Assembly (NCBI GenBank): GCA_028708585.1
Contig: JAQVYO010000027.1
Location: 1 to 15,888 of the forward strand
Length of the DNA stretch: 15,888 bases
Source: Oscillospiraceae bacterium
GTDB taxonomy: Bacteria > Bacillota > Clostridia > Oscillospirales > Oscillospiraceae
Direction: 5' to 3'
A program made the translations under genes and the position numbers. Below the pieces are notes generated by a model. It worked only from the letters and a program-made list of their open reading frames with translations. It had not been told where the DNA came from and made no database searches. Shown here piece after piece: positions 1-5,054 of this stretch; position 1 is the first letter of the stretch; each line of letters begins with the position of its first letter.

Positions 1-2
1 AA

Positions 3-848
3 AATAAAACGGTTCTTTCCTTTGAAGTTTTTCCACCTAAAAAGACAAGCTCCATTGATACTATTTACAAAACGCTGGATGCATTGCGGGAGCTGAACCC
101 CGATTTTATCAGCGTGACCTATGGCGCGGGGGGAAACCCGGCGGATTCCGCTACCTGCGATATTGCTTCCATCCTCAAAAACAAATATCACATTGAACCT
201 CTGGCGCACTTGACCTGCATCAACTCGTCCCGCGGGGATATCGACCAGAGTTTAAAGCGCCTTCAGGATAACGGAATTGAAAATGTTCTGGCCCTGCGGG
301 GGGATGAAAACCCGGATGTTCCGCCCAAGCGGGAATTCCGGCACGCTAGCGAGCTGGCGGCCTACGTCAAGCGGTTCGGCGGTTTTTCGGTTTCCGGCGC
401 ATGTTATCCGGAAGGACATCAGGATTCCGAAAGTCTGGTGGAGGATGTGCTGCATCTGCGGGAAAAGGTGGACGCCGGCGCCGAGCATCTGGTGTCCCAG
501 CTGTTTTTCGACAACCGCTATTTCTATGCGTTCCAGGAGCGGGCCAGGATCGCGGGGATAAAGGTTCCCGTTGAGGCGGGTATTATGCCGGTGGTCAATA
601 AGAAGCAGATTGAAAAGATGGTGGTTTTATGCGGCGCCAGCCTGCCGCCCAAGTTTGCCAAGATGATGCAGCGGTATGAGCGCCATCCGGACGCCCTTCG
701 GGACGCGGGCATTGCCTATGCGGTGGATCAGATTGTGGACCTGATTTCTCACAATGTAGACGGCATCCATCTCTATACCATGAACAACCCATACATTGCA
801 AAGAAAATCAGCGAAAGCGTGGGGAGCCTTTTGAAGGTAGATGCTTAA
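3..848 (+). CDS. metF: 5,10-methylenetetrahydrofolate reductase, 5' end missing
   Basis: Reduces 5,10-methylene-THF to 5-methyl-THF, the methyl donor for methionine synthesis, or acts in the reductive acetyl-CoA branch of one-carbon metabolism; a cytosolic flavoprotein of the MTHFR family. The reading frame is open from base 3, so the gene starts left of the window; 281 residues are visible and probably only about ten are missing. Family motifs are in order: SFEVFPPK near the visible start, SVTYGAGG, HLTC and LALRGDENP (folate/flavin barrel), and VPVEAGIMPV. An internal TTG at 84 is not the start, because the SFEVFPPK motif lies upstream of it in the same frame. It ends in TAA and converges on birA. 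No methionine synthase or other folate gene is visible, so the partner pathway is not shown. Family assignment is secure. Confidence 0.96.
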   Translation, partial: NKTVLSFEVFPPKKTSSIDTIYKTLDALRELNPDFISVTYGAGGNPADSATCDIASILKNKYHIEPLAHLTCINSSRGDIDQSLKRLQDNGIENVLALRGDENPDVPPKREFRHASELAAYVKRFGGFSVSGACYPEGHQDSESLVEDVLHLREKVDAGAEHLVSQLFFDNRYFYAFQERARIAGIKVPVEAGIMPVVNKKQIEKMVVLCGASLPPKFAKMMQRYERHPDALRDAGIAYAVDQIVDLISHNVDGIHLYTMNNPYIAKKISESVGSLLKVDA

Positions 849-862
849 CAACCCCTGCTTTC

Positions 863-884
863 AATTTTTGCGGAATTTTTGCGG
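863..884. repeat. Perfect tandem duplication of 11 bp
   Basis: AATTTTTGCGG occurs twice head to tail (863-873 and 874-884) between the metF stop and the terminator hairpin. This is probably replication slippage; no function is evident. Confidence 0.6.
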
Positions 885-888
885 ATAG

Positions 889-926
889 AAAAAATGGGAA
901 AACCTAACCAGGATTTCCCATTTTTT
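889..926. terminator. Bidirectional intrinsic terminator between metF and birA
   Basis: A 13-bp perfect stem (889-901 with 914-926) has an A-run on its left foot and a T-run on its right foot, so it can stop transcription from both sides. An inner CCT/AGG pairing (903-905 with 910-912) tightens the loop. It sits between the ends of the convergent metF (+) and birA (-), as expected for a shared terminator. Confidence 0.9.
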
Positions 927-978
927 GGATTTTGGGTTGCGAAGGGCGCAAAGACGCCGCTTTTTGCCGGGGCTTGCT

Positions 979-1806
979 TCACCGGATGGAAATTTCCCCG
1001 GAGGAAATGGCTTCCTGCCGCCCGTCTGGGTAACGTACGACAAGAGCAAAGCGGTCATCCACATCCAGCGCTTTGGCGGCGGTTTGGGCGCCGCTCCCGG
1101 GCCGGGCCAGCAAAATTTCCCGGCCGATGGTGCAGGAATCCTTTCGGTAGCGGGCAAGATATTCCCGGCGGCCAGTGAGATACCGGGCATACATTGCGTC
1201 CATGGCGTTGAGCAGGGCGGCGGCCACGGGTTCCCGCTGAATAGGCCGCCCCAACAGCATGGAAAGGGAAATCGCTTTGCTTTGAATATCATCCTCAAAT
1301 TCCCCGGCGGATTTTTGACCCACATTGAGGCCTATGCCCGCAACCAGATATGCAAGCGTCCCATCCGGCGCGGTTTTCAATTCGGTTAAAATACCGCAGA
1401 GCTTTTTTCCATCCACAAGAAGATCGTTGGGCCATTTGATCTGAGGCCGCAGGCCGCAGGAAGCCTCCAGTCCGTCGCAGACGGCCACGGCGGTCATGGC
1501 GGTGAAGTAAAACGCCTGGGAAAGCGGCCAGCCGGGCCGTAGCAGAAGGGACAGATAAATCCCGCGGCCGGAAGCGGACTGAAAACGCCGCCCCATGCGC
1601 CCCTGGCCCGCGGTCTGCGTATCCGCAAGAATTGCCGTCCCGTCCCTGGCGCCCTCCTGAGCCAGGCGGAACGCATAGCGGTTGGTGGAATCTATCTGGT
1701 CCAGCACCAGAAGCGGTTTTCCAAGAAGGGCCGTATGAAGGCGGGCAGAAATTTCTTCTTTGCGGATAGGGCTTTGCGCCTCGTTGAAAACGCGGTTCCT
1801 CTCCAT
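979..1806 (-). CDS. birA: Biotin--[acetyl-CoA-carboxylase] ligase, class I (no HTH)
   Basis: Activates biotin to biotinoyl-5'-AMP and attaches it to a lysine of biotin carrier domains (acetyl-CoA carboxylase and related carboxylases) in the cytosol. It has 275 residues. The ligase core starts almost at once: DSTN near residue 40, the biotin-binding loop GQGRMGR near residue 68 followed by GRGIYLSLLLRP, and KWPNDL with the catalytic lysine near residue 123. A C-terminal SH3-like domain follows (DDRFALVVRYPDG). Only about 25 residues precede the core, so the winged-helix domain of bifunctional BirA is absent; it should be a ligase and not a biotin repressor. The ATG lies 3 nt after the sirtuin stop and has no strong ribosome site, suggesting translational coupling. 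It is the last gene of the HD-cobB-birA unit and ends at the terminator shared with metF. Confidence 0.95.
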   Translation of the reverse strand: MERNRVFNEAQSPIRKEEISARLHTALLGKPLLVLDQIDSTNRYAFRLAQEGARDGTAILADTQTAGQGRMGRRFQSASGRGIYLSLLLRPGWPLSQAFYFTAMTAVAVCDGLEASCGLRPQIKWPNDLLVDGKKLCGILTELKTAPDGTLAYLVAGIGLNVGQKSAGEFEDDIQSKAISLSMLLGRPIQREPVAAALLNAMDAMYARYLTGRREYLARYRKDSCTIGREILLARPGSGAQTAAKALDVDDRFALVVRYPDGRQEAISSGEISIR

Positions 1807-1809
1807 GGC

Positions 1810-2526
1810 TTATATCCGGGAAAAAACCGAGCCGATGGGTTCGCTGATGATAAGATCCGCGTTTCGGTCGTATCCGGTTTCTCCTTTGTTAATCAGCACC
1901 AGCTTCTTCCCCCGGTAATAGCGGACAAGGCCCGCCGCAGGGTACACCACCAAAGAGGTGCCGCCGATGATGAGCATATCCGCATGGGAAATATAATCAA
2001 CCGAACGGCCGATGACCTCCGTGTCCAGCGGCTCTTCGTAGAGCACCACATCTGGCTTAATCATGCCGCCGCAGGCGGGGCAGCGGGGAACACCTTGCCG
2101 TTCCAAAACAAAGTTCAAGTCATAGAACCGGCCGCAGCTTATGCAGTGGTTGCGGTAGATGGAACCATGCAGCTCCAGAACGTTTTTGGACCCCGCCGCC
2201 TGGTGCAGATTGTCGATGTTTTGGGTAATTACCGCCCGGAGCTTTCCTTCTCGCTCCAGCTGAGCCAGCTTTTTGTGAGCGGCATTGGGCTTTGCCGTTT
2301 GGCTGACCATTTTTTTTCGGTAAAAATCGAAAAATTCTTCTGTGTGATTGATAAAAAAGCTGTGACTGAGAATGGTTTCCGGCGGGTAGGCAAATTGCTG
2401 GCTGTACAGCCCGTCCACGCTGCGGAAATCGGGAATGCCGCTTTCGGTGGAGACGCCCGCCCCGCCGAAAAACACAATGTTGCCGCTTTCTTCCACCATT
2501 TGTTTGAGCTTGTTGATTTGATCCAA
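1810..2526 (-). CDS. cobB: NAD-dependent protein deacylase, sirtuin (Sir2/CobB family)
   Basis: Removes acetyl or longer acyl groups from protein lysines, using NAD+ and releasing nicotinamide and O-acyl-ADP-ribose. It has 238 residues, normal for a bacterial sirtuin. Visible motifs: GAGVSTESGIPDFRS (22-36, NAD binding), TQNIDNLHQ (101-109), catalytic His120 in ELHGS, a zinc site of four cysteines (128, 131, 149, 152), and GGTSLVVYP near residue 189. The helix that carries Tyr-x-x-Arg in class III desuccinylases reads FYRKK, with lysine at the arginine position, so it looks more like the general deacetylase type (inference). The start is TTG, supported by GGGAGGG 7 nt upstream. It lies 40 nt after the HD gene and 3 nt before birA, so it is the middle gene of one transcript. 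Confidence 0.95.
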   Translation of the reverse strand: MDQINKLKQMVEESGNIVFFGGAGVSTESGIPDFRSVDGLYSQQFAYPPETILSHSFFINHTEEFFDFYRKKMVSQTAKPNAAHKKLAQLEREGKLRAVITQNIDNLHQAAGSKNVLELHGSIYRNHCISCGRFYDLNFVLERQGVPRCPACGGMIKPDVVLYEEPLDTEVIGRSVDYISHADMLIIGGTSLVVYPAAGLVRYYRGKKLVLINKGETGYDRNADLIISEPIGSVFSRI

Positions 2527-2566
2527 AATAATCCCTCCCGTGCAGGCTGTGTTTTCCGCCGTCCGG

Positions 2567-3130
2567 TTACTCCGGATCTAAGGTCCGCATGGCGCATATC
2601 GTCTTTTCGATGAGATGGTCCAGATCCCAGCCCAGCAGCTTTGCGCCGTTGGCGATGACCTCCCGGGAACATCCGGCGGCAAAGGACGGCTGTTTGAATT
2701 TCTTTTTGACCGATTTGACCTCCAGGTCCATCACGCTTTTGGAAGGACGCATCAAAGCGGTGGCGCCGATGAGACCGGTCAGCTCGTCCACCGCGTAAAG
2801 AATTTTTTCCATTTGATGCTCCGGCTGGATATCGGTGCAGATGCCGAATCCGTGGCTGGCGCAGGCGCGAATCAACCGCTGGGGAAGCTGTTCCTGCCGC
2901 ATCAGCTCCTGTTCCTTGATACAGTGCTCCTGGGGCCATTGCTCAAAATCCAAGTCATGGAGCAGGCCCGCCACAGCCCAGAAATCCGCTTCCTCCGCAT
3001 ATCCCTCGGTCTGTGCAAAATATCGCATCACGCCCTCTAAGATTTTTGCGTGCTTCAAATGAAATTCCTCTTTGTTGTACCGGCACAGCAGGGCGTATGC
3101 CCGCTCTCTGTCTATGGTCTTTTCTTCCAA
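2567..3130 (-). CDS. HD-domain metal-dependent hydrolase, substrate unknown
   Basis: A 187-residue protein of the HD phosphohydrolase superfamily. It has HLKHAK (24-29), whose histidine fits the first metal ligand, and LLHDLD (57-61) with the HD pair at 58-59. Later HGFGI and DELTGLIGA segments resemble the HDIG-type predicted hydrolases of Clostridia. Members hydrolyse phosphate esters or nucleotides, but this one's substrate cannot be read from sequence. I place the start at TTG 3130 because AAGGAAG lies 8 nt upstream. A longer reading from TTG 3178 would start between the -35 and -10 boxes of a good promoter (3167-3196), so it could not be in that mRNA. It is the first gene of the HD-cobB-birA unit. 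Confidence 0.85.
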   Translation of the reverse strand: MEEKTIDRERAYALLCRYNKEEFHLKHAKILEGVMRYFAQTEGYAEEADFWAVAGLLHDLDFEQWPQEHCIKEQELMRQEQLPQRLIRACASHGFGICTDIQPEHQMEKILYAVDELTGLIGATALMRPSKSVMDLEVKSVKKKFKQPSFAAGCSREVIANGAKLLGWDLDHLIEKTICAMRTLDPE

Positions 3131-3166
3131 GGAACCGACTTCCTTTCCCCTTGTTTCTGTTCTGCT

Positions 3167-3196
3167 ATCATACCACAAAACCGCGGGTTTTGTCTA
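3167..3196 (-). promoter_or_regulatory. Sigma-A-type promoter for the HD-cobB-birA unit
   Basis: Read on the minus strand: TAGACA (-35, 3191-3196), an 18-nt spacer and TATGAT (-10, 3167-3172), each one base off consensus. Transcription should start near 3160, giving a leader of about 30 nt before the TTG at 3130. Confidence 0.7.
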
Positions 3197-3235
3197 TGCG
3201 GGGGCGGTCTCACTAAGAGCGTTTGACGGCGTCCG

Positions 3236-3290
3236 GCCCGCCATGCCATGAATTTTATGGGCGTTAAGGCCACTTAAAGGCGTGGCGGGC
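3236..3290. repeat. Palindromic element with a three-way-junction fold
   Basis: Arms GCCCGCCATGCC (3236-3247) and GGCGTGGCGGGC (3279-3290) pair over 12 positions with one G-T wobble. The AT-rich interior holds two small hairpins: CCAT/ATGG (3246-3249 with 3257-3260, sharing two bases with the outer arm) and TTAAG/CTTAA (3264-3268 with 3273-3277). The 8-mer GTCCGGCC occurs on both sides (3231-3238 and 3298-3305). It lies in the gap between the MOSC terminator and the HD promoter. It could be a dispersed extragenic palindrome, a second terminator without a U-tract, or a small RNA fold; nothing visible decides this. Confidence 0.6.
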
Positions 3291-3293
3291 ATT

Positions 3294-3333
3294 AAAAGTC
3301 CGGCCGGTAAAAGAAAACCTTTTTCCGGCCGGA
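3294..3333 (-). terminator. Intrinsic terminator after the MOSC gene
   Basis: TCCGGCCGG (3299-3307) and CCGGCCGGA (3325-3333) form a perfect 9-bp GC stem, extended inside by A/T pairs. On the minus strand it is followed by CTTTT (the AAAA of 3294-3297). It begins about 20 nt past the MOSC stop. Confidence 0.8.
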
Positions 3334-3354
3334 TTGATCTATGTGCAGTTTCTT

Positions 3355-3792
3355 TTATAAAAGCTCCACCCAGTCGCCCTTTTTCAGCTTCCCACCGGAG
3401 ATGACCTTGCAGAACAGGCCCTCGTGAGGCAGGAGGGAAACGCCGAAGGATTTGGTTACAACGCTTGGGTGGTCTTCCTTGCCGATCTGTGTCACTTCCA
3501 GAACCACGCCGGAGGCAAATTTCAGCCGGTTTCCGGGGACCACATTGGCAAGGTTCAACCCATCGATCAAAATATTTTCCGCGAAATCGCCAGGGCCCAT
3601 TTTCAGGTGATGTTCCTGATTGGATTTTTTCAGACTGTTGTAATCCAGGCAGGTGACCTGGCGGCCCCAGTCACCTGCGTGCCCGTCCTGCTCGATTCCG
3701 AAATTTTCAATCAAATTTGCCTCGGGGACTTCCTTCTTCAGCTTTCCCCGTTCCGCGTTTACGGAGATGGCGTATACTGTACCTTTCTTCAT
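3355..3792 (-). CDS. MOSC-domain protein
   Basis: A 145-residue single-domain MOSC protein (named for the molybdenum cofactor sulfurase C-terminal domain). The family is a beta-barrel thought to bind or transfer sulfur to molybdenum cofactor or act on N-hydroxylated compounds. Visible family features are the early beta strand GTVYAISVN, GIEQDGHAGDWGRQV (33-47), GDFAENILIDGL (68-79), the IGKEDHP segment and HEGLFCKVISGG with Cys128 as the likely sulfur-carrying residue. ATG 3792 is chosen because AAGGAG lies 8 nt upstream; an earlier in-frame ATG at 3813 would place that ribosome site inside the coding region. No molybdenum cofactor gene (moa, mog, moe) is adjacent, so its pathway is unknown. 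It has its own terminator and probably its own GC-rich leader. Confidence 0.88.
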   Translation of the reverse strand: MKKGTVYAISVNAERGKLKKEVPEANLIENFGIEQDGHAGDWGRQVTCLDYNSLKKSNQEHHLKMGPGDFAENILIDGLNLANVVPGNRLKFASGVVLEVTQIGKEDHPSVVTKSFGVSLLPHEGLFCKVISGGKLKKGDWVELL

Positions 3793-3828
3793 CTTCACGA
3801 CTCCTTCATTCATGGATTGGATGCGCGC

Positions 3829-3890
3829 CGCCGGGTTTCGGCTTTGCCGGGCCGGCTCTCAGACTTTTCCGGGCCGGACGGGAACCGGCC
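3829..3890 (-). promoter_or_regulatory. GC-rich structured leader upstream of the MOSC gene
   Basis: On the minus strand this stretch can form GGCCGG/CCGGCC (3872-3877 with 3885-3890), then GCCGG/CCGGC (3830-3834 with 3852-3856) enclosing CGGC/GCCG (3839-3842 with 3846-3849). The 9-mer CCGGGCCGG occurs twice 22 bp apart (3847-3855, 3869-3877). A weak -10-like TATCAT lies just upstream on the minus strand (near 3903-3908) without a recognisable -35. It does not match a riboswitch class that I can name. Confidence 0.35.
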
Positions 3891-3935
3891 AAAGGGGCCT
3901 TATGATAATAAGCCCCCGCCCTTATCTTAGCATGA

Positions 3936-3958
3936 AAGGGCGGAGCCGCCACTCCCTT
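3936..3958 (-). terminator. Possible weak terminator after the fur-family gene
   Basis: On the minus strand AAGGG pairs with CCCTT (3954-3958 with 3936-3940) around a GC-rich inner segment, followed only by a short T stretch. This is the only candidate between the regulator's stop and the MOSC gene; read-through into MOSC is possible. Confidence 0.3.
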
Positions 3959-3995
3959 GGCCACAAAAAGTTTTTGCGGTTTTCGCTTGTTTCAT

Positions 3996-4439
3996 TCAGC
4001 TTCCTTTGCGCCTTTTTTCCAGGCATTTTGGGCAATACCCGTAAATATCCAGTTTGTGTCCGGCGATTTTGTAGCTGGTTTCCGCTTCCAGCGCCTTTTC
4101 ATAGTCCTCCAGGGGGCAATGTTCAATGGCCGTGATCTTTTTACAGCCCAGGCAGACCAGATAATGCCGGTGGGCCATTCGGTTAAGTTCAAAAAGACCC
4201 CGGTTGTCCCCTACGATGCTGAGCTTGTTCACCAGCTTTTTTTCTGCAAGGGCTTCCAAAATCCTGTATACGGTGGATAAGTTGGCGGGAATGCCTTTTT
4301 CTTTTAACTGAATGAAAACCTGATCCGCTGCCATGGGGAGCTGGCTTTCTTCCAATATTCCCAGTATGGCGGTTCTCTGTTTCGTTTTTTTCAGCCCACT
4401 GCGCTTTAGCCCGTCTTCAAACTCCGATCCATGATCCAT
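3996..4439 (-). CDS. Fur-family metal-responsive transcriptional regulator
   Basis: A 147-residue ferric-uptake-regulator-family repressor. The N-terminal winged helix covers roughly residues 14-72, with recognition segment NLSTVYRILEAL (53-64). The dimerisation/metal domain carries the structural zinc site CLGC (96-99) and CPKC (136-139), plus histidines 90, 92, 107 and 128 as likely sensing ligands. At the position of the PerR peroxide-sensing aspartate (five residues after the second zinc cysteine) I read alanine/isoleucine, so PerR function is doubtful; Fur or Zur specificity stays open. ATG 4439 is chosen for AGGGGGA 8 nt upstream; a longer reading to 4559 lacks a site. It is transcribed divergently from trp from a near-consensus promoter overlapped by palindromes, which suggests autoregulation. 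Confidence 0.9.
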   Translation of the reverse strand: MDHGSEFEDGLKRSGLKKTKQRTAILGILEESQLPMAADQVFIQLKEKGIPANLSTVYRILEALAEKKLVNKLSIVGDNRGLFELNRMAHRHYLVCLGCKKITAIEHCPLEDYEKALEAETSYKIAGHKLDIYGYCPKCLEKRRKGS

Positions 4440-4579
4440 GTTTCGATCCCCCTTTTCATGCTTCCCGGCGCGCCAGGGGTCCCTTGCGGATAGCTGGAAA
4501 CCAGGCCGGTTCCCCCGAATGGGGGGCAGTGCTGATTGTTGCAGCTGAAATGGGTCCAATCACCCGCCCATTGAGAATA

Positions 4580-4599
4580 AATGCGCATTATTTGCAAAT
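4580..4599. promoter_or_regulatory. Adjacent palindromes at the fur-family gene transcription start (candidate operator)
   Basis: AATGCGCATT (4580-4589) and ATTTGCAAAT (4590-4599) are two perfect 10-bp palindromes placed edge to edge, centres exactly 10 bp apart. They lie just downstream of the -10 box (4603-4608), over the expected start of the fur-family transcript. An imperfect wider repeat AATA/TATT (4576-4579 and 4589-4592) brackets the first. A Fur-family dimer pair would fit, though this is not the classical Fur box. Confidence 0.45.
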
Positions 4600-4602
4600 T
4601 AA

Positions 4603-4631
4603 ATTGTATCCCTCATCAAAGAAACTGTCAA
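4603..4631 (-). promoter_or_regulatory. Sigma-A-type promoter of the fur-family gene
   Basis: On the minus strand: TTGACA (4626-4631), a 17-nt spacer and TACAAT (4603-4608), i.e. a perfect -35 and a one-mismatch -10. Transcription should begin near 4596, leaving a leader of about 155 nt. Confidence 0.85.
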
Positions 4632-4661
4632 GTTTGGAAGATTATTTATTCTTTCTGCCTA

Positions 4662-4690
4662 TTGACAAAATTTGAAATGAGGCATATATT
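4662..4690 (+). promoter_or_regulatory. Sigma-A-type promoter of the trp operon
   Basis: TTGACA (4662-4667), a 17-nt spacer and TATATT (4685-4690). The start would be near 4697, just ahead of the T-box leader. Its -35 is 30 bp from the -35 of the divergent fur-family promoter. Confidence 0.85.
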
Positions 4691-4696
4691 ATTGTA

Positions 4697-4984
4697 TCAA
4701 GAAAAATGAATACACAAACCATTGAGCAAGAGGAGTACGAATGATCGGGTGTACCAAGAGAGCCGCCGGCGGTGGGATGGCGGCAGCACAGATTTTTCCG
4801 AATGGGCTTGCGAGGGCGGCCCGAAACCGCACTGCGGGAGTAGACGTCGACGGGAACCTCGTCCGTTATCAGAGAGGTGCATATGATGGTATGCAAAAGA
4901 GTGGATGGCCAAGTGCGTCAATTTGGGTGGTACCGCAGAAGCAAAAGCTTTTGTCCCTTACAGGGACAAAAGCTTTTTTATTTT
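4697..4984 (+). promoter_or_regulatory. Tryptophan T-box leader of the trp operon
   Basis: A cis-acting RNA that reads tRNA-Trp charging: uncharged tRNA stabilises an antiterminator and lets transcription enter trpE. The 3' T-box consensus is clear, GGGTGGTACCGCA (4925-4937). Stem I closes with GCAAG (4726-4730) and CTTGC (4807-4811). Its specifier loop has AGGAGTA (4731-4737) on the 5' side and GAATGGG on the 3' side, giving UGG (Trp) at 4803-4805. The AGAGAG element (4757-4762) and an apical GCCGCC/GGCGGC stem follow the usual stem I order. The tRNA-end-binding bulge is UGGU (4928-4931). The leader ends in a strong terminator. I see no leader peptide with tandem Trp codons, so control is by T-box, not by ribosome-mediated or TRAP attenuation. 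Confidence 0.93.
4943..4984 (+). terminator. T-box regulated terminator upstream of trpE
   Basis: A perfect 15-bp stem (4943-4957 with 4963-4977), loop about 5 nt, is followed by a T-run to 4984. The left arm contains the GTCCC segment that pairs with the T-box region in the antiterminator, as usual for this riboswitch class. Confidence 0.93.
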
Positions 4985-5054
4985 GGGCGTGCCCATCCGC
5001 GAGAAATCGAGAAGGGGGTTTTCATCTTCCATCGGATGAAAAAAGGAAAAAAAC

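Noticed and set aside
1735..2613. A 292-codon plus-strand open frame
   Set aside because: It is antisense to the sirtuin and the start of birA, both with full family motifs; it is a product of GC-rich codon structure.
3857..3868. CTGAGA on the minus strand in the MOSC leader, reminiscent of the TPP riboswitch
   Set aside because: The rest of the TPP core (GGGG, ACCC and GAACCTGAT segments) is absent, so this is a chance match.
4697..5054. Classical trp attenuator with leader peptide, or a TRAP binding region
   Set aside because: There is no short ORF with tandem Trp codons and no regular GAG/UAG triplet array; T-box features explain the leader.
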